Part shown: piece by piece, positions 35,637-44,629 of the stretch
How positions within the stretch are numbered: position 1 is the stretch's first letter
How the letters are laid out: each line of letters opens with the position of its first letter
Assembly: GCA_963747535.1 (NCBI GenBank)
Contig: CAVVFX010000010.1
Coordinates: 1 to 64,000 of the forward strand
Direction of reading: 5' to 3'
DNA: 64,000 bases
Source of the DNA: CAVVFX01 sp963747535
GTDB lineage: Bacteria; Acidobacteriota; Terriglobia; Bryobacterales; Bryobacteraceae
Notes under the pieces: model-generated
Database searches by the model: none
Told to the model about the DNA's origin: nothing
Seen by the model: only the letters and a program-made list of their open reading frames with translations
Position numbers and translations under genes: made by a program

Positions 35637-36956
35637 ATGAAGCCACTCGCATTTGCCTCCGCGGCCTCAGCCGCCCTCCTTCCCATCCTCCTGTATGCCT
35701 ACGCCGAAGGCCCTGATGCCGGAGTCTCAGGAGTTCCCGGTGAAGCCACCTGCTCCGCCTGTCATACGGGCAGCGGCGGGACCGGCAATGTCGCAGTGAA
35801 CTTCCCCAACGGCCAGACCTACACTCCAGGCGTAACACAGCATCTCGTTGTCACAATAACGGATACCACCGCGCATCGCTGGGGCTTTCAGCTCACGGCC
35901 CGGTTGGCAAGCAACACCAAGTCTCCAGCAGGCACCTTCGCGCCCACAGACAGTAACACCCAACTCGTCTGCACCCAGGCCTCATTCCAAACCGAGATCT
36001 TCGGCAACACCTGCTCGGCGTCCTACCCGTTGCCATACATCGAGCACAGCTACAGCGGAACACGCCCCGGCACCAAGGGACCAGTGACATTTGCATTCGA
36101 CTGGACTCCGCCGGCAAACATCACCGGGAGCATCAATATCTATGTGGCCGGCAATGGCGCCAACAACGACGGCACGCAAGTCGGCGATCATATTTACACC
36201 AATCACTACACGGTGACCCAGGCGGCGAACAACACGCCGGCGATCACCAGCGTGGTCAACGGCGCGAGTTTTCAGGCCGGTATCGCCTCGGGATCTTGGG
36301 TTACCCTCAGCGGAACGAATCTCTCCTCCACCACGCGTAACTGGACTACCGCTGATTTTGCGAACGCCTTGATGCCCACGCAGCTTGACCACGTCTCGGT
36401 AACGATTAACGGTCAGCCCGCGTACGTAGCTTATGTAAGTCCAAAACAATTGAACGTCCTCGCGCCGACCGATACCGCGCTGGGCAACATCGCCGTGCAA
36501 GTGACCACGAGCAACGGAACCAGCCCGCAGGCAACCGCTCTATACCAGTCAGTTTCACCCGCATTCTTCCTGTGGACCGGAAAGTACGCGGTGGCGACCG
36601 GTCCCAACTATAGTGATGTAGGTCCCCCGAACCTCTTTCCCGCCACAACCACTGCTCCAGCCAGTGCGGGTGACATCATCACTCTCTGGGGAACCGGATT
36701 CGGCGCTACCAATCCCACCGTCCCCGATGGACAGCTCGTGCCTTCAGATAATCTCTATTCGCTCACTAATTCGCTCACGATTCTGGTCGGTAACGTTCCG
36801 GCGCAGGTGATTAGCGCAGTCCTAACGCCGGGGGAAGCGGGCGTTTATCAGATTGCCATTCAGATACCGAGCGGAACACCCAGCGGGGACCAGTCGGTAG
36901 TGGCGCAGCTTGCAGGCGCAACATCCCCGACCGGCGTGTACATCAACATTCAATAA
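35637..36956 (+). CDS. Exported protein with Reelin-like/choice-of-anchor and Solibacter C-terminal domains
   Basis: A 439-residue secreted protein. Signal peptide MKPLAFASAASAALLPILLY. A CSACH motif (GEATCSACHTGSGGTG, about 38-53) opens an N-terminal beta domain of the Reelin/choice-of-anchor-V kind (to about 195). The C-terminal part (about 205-435) matches the paralogous Solibacter domain (TIGR03437): VVNGASFQAGIASGSWVTLS, PTQLDHVSVTINGQPAYVAY, SPKQLNVLAP, GKYAVAT, IITLWGTGFGATNP. The CxxCH could bind haem c or be structural. It is first in the P3 operon, 13 bases before the aminotransferase. It is probably a surface or adhesion protein and its link to the enzymes downstream is unclear. 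Confidence 0.82.
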   Translation: MKPLAFASAASAALLPILLYAYAEGPDAGVSGVPGEATCSACHTGSGGTGNVAVNFPNGQTYTPGVTQHLVVTITDTTAHRWGFQLTARLASNTKSPAGTFAPTDSNTQLVCTQASFQTEIFGNTCSASYPLPYIEHSYSGTRPGTKGPVTFAFDWTPPANITGSINIYVAGNGANNDGTQVGDHIYTNHYTVTQAANNTPAITSVVNGASFQAGIASGSWVTLSGTNLSSTTRNWTTADFANALMPTQLDHVSVTINGQPAYVAYVSPKQLNVLAPTDTALGNIAVQVTTSNGTSPQATALYQSVSPAFFLWTGKYAVATGPNYSDVGPPNLFPATTTAPASAGDIITLWGTGFGATNPTVPDGQLVPSDNLYSLTNSLTILVGNVPAQVISAVLTPGEAGVYQIAIQIPSGTPSGDQSVVAQLAGATSPTGVYINIQ

Positions 36957-36969
36957 CCAGGAGCACTCC

Positions 36970-38331
36970 ATGGCGGCGGCCACCCAAACCAGCGAATCCA
37001 TCCAAACCTACATTGACCATGTAAATCCGCAATGGGCGCGGCTCCTTAGCCTGCTTCAGATGCAGACAGAATACACCCTGTGCTCCGGCGCCGAACTCCA
37101 CACAGCGCAGGGCGACGTGCTGCTCGACTTCCTTTCTGGCTACTGCGTTCATAACGTCGGCCACAACCATTCGGCGGTGATCGACGCGCTCCACGCCGAA
37201 CTCGATCGCCGCGGACCGGCAATGCTCCAGAGCCACGTGCCCGATCTCGCGGGCGATCTTGCCAAACGTCTCTGCCGCCTTGCCGGCGGCAAGCTCGAGA
37301 AAGCCTTCTTCGCGTGTTCCGGCAGCGAAGGAGTGGAGGCAGCTATCAAGTTCTCCCGCGCCACTACCGGACGCGAGGGGCTCCTCTATTGCGACGGCGC
37401 CTTTCACGGCCTCACCTGTGGCGCGCTCTCGCTGATGAGCGAGCCTTTCTGGCGGGGCAAGTTTGGCGCGATGCTGCCCAACACTGCTGCCGTGCCGTTC
37501 GGTGATCTCGACGCCCTGCAACAAAAACTCACGTCGAAAAAATACGCGGCATTCTTCGTCGAGCCGGTCCAGTCCGAAGGGGGCGTTGTCCTTCCTCCAC
37601 CGCATTATCTAAGCGAGGCCAAGGAACTATGTGCGCGCTACGGGACGCTTTTGGTGCTGGACGAAGTGCAGACCGGCATGTTCCGCACCGGACAGTTTCT
37701 TGCGGCACATCACTTCGATGTCGAGCCCGACATGGTGATTCTCGCCAAAGCTCTCAGTGGAGGGCTCGTCCCAGTCAGTGCGGTTCTGATGACCGACCGG
37801 ATCTACTTTTCGGTCTACGATTCTCTCAAGCGCTCCATTGTTCATACCTCGACTTTTGGCGAGAACTCGCTCTCCATGCGCGCGGGGCTCGCTACGCTGG
37901 ACGTGTTGGTGAAGGAGAGTCTGGGCCCTCGCGCCCTGACGATTGGGGACCAGTTACGCAGCCGGCTGCGCGAAGAGTTATCCGCGTACGAAATGGTTCA
38001 GGAAGTGCGCGGCCTCGGACTGCTTTCCGGCATCGTTTTCCGTCCGCCGAAGCAGTTGAAGCTTCGCCTGGCATTCGAATCCTTCCGACACATCCACCCC
38101 GCCATGTTCGGCCAGGTGCTGGTGATGCGCATGTTCCGCGACCAATGCGTGCTGCTGCAGATGTGCGGCAACAATTTCATGGTCCTCAAGGTAGCTCCGC
38201 CGCTAGTCGTCCAATCGGCACAGATCGAAAAGTTCGTGCGCGGCATTCGCGAGGTAGTGCACCTGGCGCATCACTCCACCGGGTTTTGGACGGAAGCGCT
38301 GGGTCTGGCCAAGCGTGCCGCGACCATCTGA
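36970..38331 (+). CDS. Class III aminotransferase (PLP-dependent)
   Basis: About 453 residues from the ATG at 36970, with AGGAG nine bases upstream. Fold type I, class III: GYCVHNVGHNH, FFACSGSEGVEAAIKFSRAT (PLP phosphate site), YCDGAFHGLT, LVLDEVQTGMFRTG (Asp for the pyridine nitrogen) and ILAKALSGGLVPVSAV with Lys260 as the Schiff-base lysine. It resembles acetylornithine/diaminobutyrate-type or AMP-ligase-associated transaminases that act on omega-amino or long-chain substrates. Because a type III PKS follows 26 bases later, it may supply or modify an amino-group-bearing starter or product (inference). It carries an unusual long C-terminus (RHIHPAMFGQVLVMRMFRDQ) typical of a subgroup found with lipid enzymes. 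Confidence 0.85.
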   Translation: MAAATQTSESIQTYIDHVNPQWARLLSLLQMQTEYTLCSGAELHTAQGDVLLDFLSGYCVHNVGHNHSAVIDALHAELDRRGPAMLQSHVPDLAGDLAKRLCRLAGGKLEKAFFACSGSEGVEAAIKFSRATTGREGLLYCDGAFHGLTCGALSLMSEPFWRGKFGAMLPNTAAVPFGDLDALQQKLTSKKYAAFFVEPVQSEGGVVLPPPHYLSEAKELCARYGTLLVLDEVQTGMFRTGQFLAAHHFDVEPDMVILAKALSGGLVPVSAVLMTDRIYFSVYDSLKRSIVHTSTFGENSLSMRAGLATLDVLVKESLGPRALTIGDQLRSRLREELSAYEMVQEVRGLGLLSGIVFRPPKQLKLRLAFESFRHIHPAMFGQVLVMRMFRDQCVLLQMCGNNFMVLKVAPPLVVQSAQIEKFVRGIREVVHLAHHSTGFWTEALGLAKRAATI

Positions 38332-38357
38332 ACTCTGACCCAAGATCAAGAATCCAA

Positions 38358-39413
38358 ATGAAAATCATTGGCGCGGCAAGCGCGTTCCCCAAACACTATT
38401 ACCCTCAGAAGCTGATACTGGACGCCTTGCGCACCTATTGGGCGGATGAACTAACTCGCCCGGAAACCCGCGATCGCCTGCACGCACGCGCCTGCGTCGA
38501 TGGTCGCCACCTTGCCTGCCCGCTGGAAGATTACTACAAGATGCAGACCTTCGGTGACTTTAACCGCGCCTGGGTTCATGCGGCCGAAGAACTGGGTAGC
38601 CAGGCCTTGTGCCGTGCGATCACTCACGCCGGACTCGCGCCCCAGGACATCGACGCCATACTTTTCGTTTCCGTCACTGGTGTGTGCAGCCCTTCGATTG
38701 ACGCAAAACTCGTCAATCGCATGAAGCTCTCGCCCAACATTAAGCGCATCCCAATCTTCGGACTCGGCTGTGTCGCGGGCGCAGCGGGCATCTCCCGAGC
38801 CGCCGATTATGTTCGCGCGTATCCCGATCACGTTGCGGCTTTGGTGTCCGTCGAACTCTGCTCTCTCACCTTGCAGAAGAAGGATCTCTCAGTGGCCAAC
38901 CTGATCTCCTCGGGACTGTTTGGCGACGGTGCCGCGGCCGTCCTGGTCGCCGGCGCGAATCTTGATCGACCCGGTCCCGAGATCATCGATACCGTCTCTA
39001 CGTTCTATCCGGAAACCGAAGACGTGATGGGCTGGGACATCTCCGAGAAGGGCTTTCAAATCGTTCTCTCGCCCAGCGTTCCTGAAGTGATCCGCGAACA
39101 TCTCGGTCAGGACGTTGATGCTTTCCTGGGCCGGCACGAACTCACCCGGAATGATATCAGCTCGTGGATCATGCACACTGGCGGTCCCAAAGTTCTCGAA
39201 GCCACCCAGGACGCGCTCGGCCTGCAACGGGACGACCTCCAACTTTCCTGGGACTGCCTGCGCAAAACCGGCAATCTTTCGTCCGCTTCAGTTCTCTGCG
39301 TCCTGGAGCAAGTGATGAAGCGAAAACGCCCGCGACCCGGCACCTTCAGCATTCTAGCCGCAGCGGGCCCCGGCTTCTGTTCCGAACTAGTCTTACTCAA
39401 ATGGCCATCTTAG
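38358..39413 (+). CDS. Type III polyketide synthase (chalcone/stilbene synthase-like)
   Basis: A 351-residue thiolase-fold condensing enzyme. The catalytic triad is visible: Cys138 (FGLGCVAGAAG), His273 (IMHTGGPKVLEA) and Asn306 (RKTGNLSSASVL). The conserved GDGAAAVLVAG and SVELCSLTLQ blocks are present. Such enzymes extend an acyl-CoA with malonyl-CoA to pyrones, resorcinols or related aromatics, without an acyl carrier protein. The length is typical. Its end overlaps the oxidoreductase gene by 13 bases. In many Acidobacteriota and Actinomycetota similar enzymes sit with a flavin oxidoreductase and a methyltransferase; here no methyltransferase is present. Confidence 0.92.
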   Translation: MKIIGAASAFPKHYYPQKLILDALRTYWADELTRPETRDRLHARACVDGRHLACPLEDYYKMQTFGDFNRAWVHAAEELGSQALCRAITHAGLAPQDIDAILFVSVTGVCSPSIDAKLVNRMKLSPNIKRIPIFGLGCVAGAAGISRAADYVRAYPDHVAALVSVELCSLTLQKKDLSVANLISSGLFGDGAAAVLVAGANLDRPGPEIIDTVSTFYPETEDVMGWDISEKGFQIVLSPSVPEVIREHLGQDVDAFLGRHELTRNDISSWIMHTGGPKVLEATQDALGLQRDDLQLSWDCLRKTGNLSSASVLCVLEQVMKRKRPRPGTFSILAAAGPGFCSELVLLKWPS

Positions 39414-40510
39414 ACACAGACGTTTTTATAATCGGCGGCGGACCAGCCGGTCTCGCGGCCGCGATCGCAGCGCGGTTCAGAGGACTCCGCGTTACGGTCG
39501 CGGACGGCAACCGCCCTCCCATCGATAAAGCCTGCGGGGAGGGGCTCATGCCCGACTCCGTCGCAGCTGCTGGACGGATTGGAATCGTGCTTCCGGACTG
39601 CGAGGGTTTTCGCTTCTGCGGCATTCGCTTTCACGGTGAAGGGCATTCCGTGGCTGCCGACTTCCCGCACGGTTGCGGCATGGGCTTCCGCCGCACGGTC
39701 CTGCATCAGCATCTTGTCGAGCAAGCGGCGCGAGCGGGCGTCGAGATGTTGTGGTCGACACCGATAACCAGTATCGCCGGCAACACGGTCCAAGCGCCTG
39801 GACGAAGCATCTCGACTCGCTGGGTTGTCGGAGCCGACGGCTCCGGATCGCTCGTCCGCCGTTGGGCTGGACTCGATCGATTCGCCCGCAATTCCCGGCG
39901 CTTCGCCTATCGCCGGCATTTTGCCCGCGAACCCTGGACGGAGTTCATGGAAATCTACTGGGGTGACGGATGCCAGATCTACGTGACGCCAGTATCCCCG
40001 GATGAAGTCTGCGTAGCGTTGATCTCCCGCACACCTGAGCTCCGCCTCGCCAAAGCACTGCGGGGATTCCCCTCACTTGAATCGCGCCTAAATGGCGTGC
40101 TGACATCCAGCAACGAACGCGGCGCGGTGACCGCGACACGCCGGCTAAAAGCCGTCGTCCGCGGCGACGTGGCCTTAATCGGCGACGCTTCAGGATCTGT
40201 AGATGCCATCACTGGCGAAGGCTTGTGCCAGGCATTCCAGCAATCAGAAGCGCTCGTCAGTGCGCTCGCCGCCGGCGACCTTGCGCTTTACTCGAAGGCA
40301 CACCGCTCTATCGGCTTACGTCCGGCGTTCATGGCCGACATGATGTTGTCGATGGACCGCTGGCCACTTGTCCGGCGTCGCGCGCTGGCGGCCATGGCCG
40401 CGCATCCGCAATGTTTCGTGGACCTGCTTGCGGGACACGTGGGTTCGCTCCACCCGAGGCAACTGCTCGGCGCCAGCCTCTCGCTCGGCTGGCAAATGCT
40501 ATTCCACTAA
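39401..40510 (+). CDS. FAD-dependent oxidoreductase, geranylgeranyl-reductase-like
   Basis: A 369-residue flavoprotein. N-terminal Rossmann GxGxxG: FIIGGGPAGLAAAIAARFRG. PIDKACGEGLMPDS is the hallmark (D-x-x-C-G-x-G) of the geranylgeranyl reductase/halogenase-like group, and VALIGDASGSVDAITGEGL is the distal FAD motif. The start at 39401 lies within the PKS gene and its stop overlaps the YceI start (TAATG). Members reduce isoprenoid double bonds or hydroxylate polyketide rings. With the type III PKS, ring oxidation of a resorcinol- or quinone-like product is plausible (inference). Confidence 0.87.
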   Translation: MAILDTDVFIIGGGPAGLAAAIAARFRGLRVTVADGNRPPIDKACGEGLMPDSVAAAGRIGIVLPDCEGFRFCGIRFHGEGHSVAADFPHGCGMGFRRTVLHQHLVEQAARAGVEMLWSTPITSIAGNTVQAPGRSISTRWVVGADGSGSLVRRWAGLDRFARNSRRFAYRRHFAREPWTEFMEIYWGDGCQIYVTPVSPDEVCVALISRTPELRLAKALRGFPSLESRLNGVLTSSNERGAVTATRRLKAVVRGDVALIGDASGSVDAITGEGLCQAFQQSEALVSALAAGDLALYSKAHRSIGLRPAFMADMMLSMDRWPLVRRRALAAMAAHPQCFVDLLAGHVGSLHPRQLLGASLSLGWQMLFH

Positions 40511-41085
40511 TGAATATGAAAAGCCTGACCCTAATTGCGCTGGCGCTCTCCGTGTCTTACCCACTAAGCGCCGCCGAATATCACTTACACCTATCTCCCG
40601 AGAGCACTCAAGTGAACTGGACCCTGGGGGACGTTCTCCACACAGTCCACGGCACATTTAAACTGAAGCGCGGCGAAATCTCTTTTGATACCGACAACGG
40701 CAAGGCCAGCGGAGAAGTAGTGGTCGATGCGACGAGCGGGGATAGCGGTAGCGGCGCGCGCGACGGACGTATGAACAAGAACGTGCTCGAATCCTCGAAA
40801 TTCCCGGAAGTCTCTTTCTGCCCGGATCACGTTGAAGGCAAGATCGCGCTGACTGGTACGTCGAACGTGAAACTACATGGCATGTTCAACATTCACGGCG
40901 CAGCCCACGAGATAACTGTACCGGTCCAGGTAACGGCGAAAGACGATCAGATCACCGCGAAACTCAAGTTCGCGGTGCCTTTCGTCGCCTGGGGCATGAA
41001 AGACCCCAGTACACTCTTCCTCAAAGTTGAAAAGTCAGTCGACGTCGACATGCAATTGACTGGCAGCTTCTCTGCCGCTCACTAA
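40510..41085 (+). CDS. YceI-family periplasmic lipid-binding protein
   Basis: A 191-residue secreted protein with signal peptide MNMKSLTLIALALSVSYPLS (cleaved after SAA). The YceI lipocalin-like barrel shows STQVNWTLGDVLHTVHGTFK, GSGARDGRMNKNVLESSKFP (the family's R..HL..FF-like turn) and SNVKLHGMFNIHGAAHEITV. The family binds polyisoprenoid or amphiphilic molecules, so it could carry or store the lipid product of the enzymes upstream. The start codon overlaps the previous stop (TAATG). It is the last gene of the P3 operon, 79 bases from a convergent regulator gene. Confidence 0.88.
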   Translation: MNMKSLTLIALALSVSYPLSAAEYHLHLSPESTQVNWTLGDVLHTVHGTFKLKRGEISFDTDNGKASGEVVVDATSGDSGSGARDGRMNKNVLESSKFPEVSFCPDHVEGKIALTGTSNVKLHGMFNIHGAAHEITVPVQVTAKDDQITAKLKFAVPFVAWGMKDPSTLFLKVEKSVDVDMQLTGSFSAAH

Positions 41086-41164
41086 GGTTGTCTTGAATGG
41101 GCGATGGATGTACGCCGGGGTGATTAACTAACATCACATTTTGACCGGAACTCCAAAGCACCAC

Positions 41165-42538
41165 TCATGGCATCAGGCCCAGGTCGCGCAGTTTCCGGTA
41201 CAGGTTTCGCTCACTGATCCCAAGCATTCGCGCCGCTATTCCGCGGTGGCCACCGCTAATGTGTAGGGCGCGCTGAATATGACTCTGCTCTAATTCATCC
41301 AACGTGGGGAATTTCTCCGTCCCGTTTGAAGAATGCGATAGGGCGGAATGTTCTGCGGCGATCGAGCCCCGCACGCTCTGCGACAGATGTTCCGGCAGGA
41401 TCTCCTCGCCTTCACACACCACCATCGCGCCCTCGACCGCATGTAAAAGCTCACGCACGTTGCCCGGCCACGTGTGACGGCGCAGCGTCTTTAACGCCTC
41501 CTCGCCGATCCGCTTGGATGATTCGAAGCGCTCGTTCATGAGCGCGACGAAGTGCTTGGCGAGTAACTCGACGTCCGCCCCCCTCTTGCGCAGCGGAGGA
41601 AGTTCCATGCTGATGGTGCTCATCCGATAATAGAGGTCCTCGCGGAACTGTCCTTGGCGGACCATCGCCTGCAGATCGCGGTTGGTTGCCGCCAGCACTC
41701 GCACGTCGACTCGCACTTCGACGGTACCCCCGACGCGACGGAACACCGACGTATCCAAAACGCGCAACAGCTTGGTCTGGGTGGCTGGACTCACTTCGCC
41801 GATCTCGTCGAGAAAGATAGTCCCGCCATTCGCCACTTCAAACAGTCCGGACTTGGCGCGGTCGGCTCCGGTGAAGGAGCCGCGCTCGTGACCGAACAAT
41901 TCACTTTGCAGCAGACTCTCCTGCAAGGCCGCGCAGTCCACCACCACAAACGGACGATTCTTCCGCGGACTGCGCGCATGAATCAGTTTGGCGACGCGTT
42001 CCTTCCCTGATCCGGTCTCGCCGAAGATCAGCACCGTGGAATCACTGGGCCCCACGCGCTCCACCAGATGAAGCAGGCGCCGGAACTCTTCGCTCTCGCC
42101 CACGAAGGAGTCGCCGAGATCGGGCGGCGTCAATCCCCGCTCCAGCAGATTGGCGCGATGCCGCAAGGTTCGCCGCTCGATGGCGCGCTGGATGCGCATC
42201 TGCAGTTCGTCCAGCGGACACGGTTTGATCACGTAGTCGAATGCGCCCAGGCGAATGGACTCGATGGCGGTGTCGATAGTCCCATGGCCGGTCAGCATGA
42301 TGGTCTCAACCGAGGGATGGCGCTCGCGGACGACTTTCAGGACATCCAGTCCATCCATGCCCGGCAGCCGGAGATCCAATAGCATTACCTCCGGTTCAGT
42401 CTCCTGGCATTTCACGATGGCCTCCGCGCCCGTGGCCGCAGATGTCACTGTGTGGCCCAGGCGCTTGAGTTCGCCGGCCATCACATGGCGGAAGGCCGCG
42501 TCGTCGTCAACCAATAGGAGAGAAGCGGTCGCTTTCAT
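41165..42538 (-). CDS. NtrC-family sigma-54-dependent response regulator (haem-kinase partner)
   Basis: A 457-residue activator. Receiver about 1-125 (VDDDAAF, VMLLDLRLPGMDG, LTGHG, IKPCP). AAA+ domain about 145-380 with GETGSGKERV, the sigma-54 loop GSFTGAD (Ser in the second position of GAFTGA), GGTIFLDEIGEVS and FREDLYYRM. C-terminal Fis-type helix-turn-helix GGHRGIAARMLGISERNLYR. The gene start overlaps the kinase stop by 4 bases. The near-consensus sigma-54 promoter at 44584, next to the kinase gene, is its likely target. Confidence 0.94.
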   Translation of the reverse strand: MKATASLLLVDDDAAFRHVMAGELKRLGHTVTSAATGAEAIVKCQETEPEVMLLDLRLPGMDGLDVLKVVRERHPSVETIMLTGHGTIDTAIESIRLGAFDYVIKPCPLDELQMRIQRAIERRTLRHRANLLERGLTPPDLGDSFVGESEEFRRLLHLVERVGPSDSTVLIFGETGSGKERVAKLIHARSPRKNRPFVVVDCAALQESLLQSELFGHERGSFTGADRAKSGLFEVANGGTIFLDEIGEVSPATQTKLLRVLDTSVFRRVGGTVEVRVDVRVLAATNRDLQAMVRQGQFREDLYYRMSTISMELPPLRKRGADVELLAKHFVALMNERFESSKRIGEEALKTLRRHTWPGNVRELLHAVEGAMVVCEGEEILPEHLSQSVRGSIAAEHSALSHSSNGTEKFPTLDELEQSHIQRALHISGGHRGIAARMLGISERNLYRKLRDLGLMP

Positions 42539-44415
42539 GAGATCGAGTCTTTCGCTGCGGTATCAGTCAAAAGAGGAAGAATCACTTCAAATGTCGATCC
42601 CTTGCCGGCGACGCTTTCGAGCAAAATCTCTCCTCCCCAACGCCGGACGAAGTTGATGGATAGAAACAGGCCCAGGCCGGTACCGCCTTGCCGCATGCTG
42701 AAAAACGGCTCGAAAATTCGTTTGCGATGCTCCGGTGCGATTCCGCAGCCATCGTCGGTCACGCGGATCCGGACAGTGTCGGCGTTGCTTCCGCCGACGG
42801 CCATTGCGAGATCGACCTTGCCTCCCGGTTTGCAGGCCTGGATGGCATTCAGCAGCAGGTTGATGATGGTGTGCTGAAGCTCCGCTTCGTCCGCTCTGAC
42901 ATGGATCCCGGGAATGGTCTGAACGTTGATCCTCACGGAGTGTACGCGTGCGGTCGGTTCCACCAGCCTGGCCACTACCGTGACCACGGACTGCACGTCC
43001 ACGATATCGCCCTGAGCGCGCTGGCCGCGCGCCATACGCAGAAAGTGCTGAGTGATGCCGCGACAACGCAGGACCTGCTCGCGGGCGATAGAGGCACTTT
43101 CGCGGATATGTTCCTGGTCCGGCCCTCCGGCGCCCGTGGCGGCGAACTCTCGCATAATTCCCTCGACGCACATGAGTACGGTTGCAAGAGGCGTATTCAG
43201 CTCGTGCGAAAAACCGGACGCCAGTGTTCCGATGGATGCCAGACGGTGAGACTCAGCAAGGTGCGCTTCGGCGGCGCGCCTCTCCGAGATGTCGCGCCAC
43301 ACTTCCACTACTTGAGCCAGCTGGCCTGAACCGTTGCGCACGGGTGAGGCATGAACTTCTTCCCATCGAACACCCCCGTCAGCGGTCGCACGTTCGCAGA
43401 TTCGCACCTGCCGGATACCGGAGTTCAAACAGGCGACGGTCGGACAATCTGAAACATTACACCCACCAGGGTTCAGGTTGCGGCAGGAGCAGCCGAGCAC
43501 TTCCTCACGGGAATGTTCGGCGCGGCGCAGGAAGGCATCGTTGGCGGCGATGACATTGCGCTGCGGATCGAGAACCACAATCCCGTCGTCGATGCTATTG
43601 ATAACCGTCTCCAGCCGTTCGCGCTGGGTACGGACCTCGCCCACCAGGCCAGTCACCGAATCGGCCATGGTGTTGAACTCGCGCGCCAGCCAGGAGAGTG
43701 TGTCGGAGCCTTCCGTGGGCACTCTCTGGCCCAGGTCGCCGGCCGCGATCTGCCGTGCCGCGGTCTCGAAACGCTGCAATCGCTTCAGCACCGCGAGGCG
43801 GATCACGATCGCGATCGCGCCGACCAGCAGCATGGTAATTCCGCTGGTCCCCGCTACCAGCCAGCCCAGATCGCGCGTCATCTCCGCGCGCAATTCTTCG
43901 GCCTGGTAGTCCAGGATCAGGATGCCGTTGATCTTATGGCTCGCGTCGTGACAGCCGTGGCATGCTTCCCGGTTCCGAATCGGGATCACAGTGCGCAGGA
44001 CGGCGCCGCCACGGGTCTCGATCACACGGCTCGCTCCTCGCTGTTCGGGTGGATAGCGATGACATGCCTGGCAGGTAGGTGAGCTGAGGTTGAAGTCGCT
44101 GTCGGCGTCCCTTTTGCCCTGGGGATATTGTTCCTTTCCGTAGCGGTCCAGAACCACTAGCCGTCCCACCCGCTCCTGTTTGCGGAAGCTGTCGATCATG
44201 GCGGCGATCAGCGTGCGGTCGTTCTCGATCATCTGGTGTTCGAGCGCCACGCGAATCAGGTTGCCTTCAGCCAGTGCGTTGGTCTGCGCAGTTGCGAGCA
44301 GTGAGCGCATATGGTGCTTGGAATAGAGGTACGCACTTCCCGCCGATGCCACTACAACAGCCGCGGTGACACCTACGGCGAGACCGACCGTCATGCTTGC
44401 GAAGCGTAGCTTCAT
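42535..44415 (-). CDS. Sensor histidine kinase with two periplasmic haem-c motifs
   Basis: About 626 residues from the ATG at 44415 (an upstream in-frame ATG at 44460 is less likely). Transmembrane helices about 9-30 and 185-205 enclose a periplasmic domain with two CxxCH sites, CQACH (Cys115) and CHGCH (Cys152), as in DUF3365/Tll0287-type haem-sensing domains. Then HAMP (about 205-260) and a PAS domain that contains a Cys-rich run (CSCRNLNPGGCNVSDC, then PTVAC). HisKA has FSHELNTPLATV; HATPase_c has NLLLNAIQA, DDGCGIAPE and GTGLGLFLSINF. It is transcribed before the NtrC-type regulator and divergent from the respiratory operon. It probably senses redox state, oxygen or NO. Confidence 0.92.
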   Translation of the reverse strand: MKLRFASMTVGLAVGVTAAVVVASAGSAYLYSKHHMRSLLATAQTNALAEGNLIRVALEHQMIENDRTLIAAMIDSFRKQERVGRLVVLDRYGKEQYPQGKRDADSDFNLSSPTCQACHRYPPEQRGASRVIETRGGAVLRTVIPIRNREACHGCHDASHKINGILILDYQAEELRAEMTRDLGWLVAGTSGITMLLVGAIAIVIRLAVLKRLQRFETAARQIAAGDLGQRVPTEGSDTLSWLAREFNTMADSVTGLVGEVRTQRERLETVINSIDDGIVVLDPQRNVIAANDAFLRRAEHSREEVLGCSCRNLNPGGCNVSDCPTVACLNSGIRQVRICERATADGGVRWEEVHASPVRNGSGQLAQVVEVWRDISERRAAEAHLAESHRLASIGTLASGFSHELNTPLATVLMCVEGIMREFAATGAGGPDQEHIRESASIAREQVLRCRGITQHFLRMARGQRAQGDIVDVQSVVTVVARLVEPTARVHSVRINVQTIPGIHVRADEAELQHTIINLLLNAIQACKPGGKVDLAMAVGGSNADTVRIRVTDDGCGIAPEHRKRIFEPFFSMRQGGTGLGLFLSINFVRRWGGEILLESVAGKGSTFEVILPLLTDTAAKDSIS

Positions 44416-44483
44416 TTCTTCTGTCCGTCGCTGATTGCTCTGCGAACATAACCATTTCACAATCCGTCACGGCTGTCAATGAC

Positions 44484-44496
44484 TGACGAAACGTCA
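44484..44496. promoter_or_regulatory. Inverted repeat upstream of P4, possible activator site
   Basis: TGACG-AAA-CGTCA, a perfect inverted repeat about 95 bases before the GG of the sigma-54 promoter. A second imperfect one, CCTGACA-TTT-TGGCAGG, lies at 44505-44521. This is typical placement for NtrC-type binding sites; it differs from the GCGGCAA palindrome of P1-P3, in keeping with a different activator. Confidence 0.4.
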
Positions 44497-44583
44497 TGTG
44501 CCGGCCTGACATTTTGGCAGGTCGTAGTCGGGGGGCGCAGAGCTGGATCACGCTTTATAAGGCTTTTTCGCTCCTTTCGTAGT

Positions 44584-44599
44584 TGGCACGCCACTTGCC
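44584..44599 (+). promoter_or_regulatory. Sigma-54 promoter P4 (respiratory operon)
   Basis: TGGCACGCCACTTGCC, essentially the consensus (TGGCACG-N4-TTGC). Predicted start near 44610, about 20 bases before the ATG at 44630, leaving room for the AAAGGAG ribosome site. Confidence 0.85.
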
Positions 44600-44629
44600 T
44601 TTGTGGCGCAGCGTAAAGGAGAGCAGTTT

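Noticed and set aside
37629..38340. Upstream extension of the type III PKS frame to 37629
   Set aside because: The extension is Arg/Pro-rich sequence inside the aminotransferase gene in another frame. The ATG at 38358 gives the normal family N-terminus.
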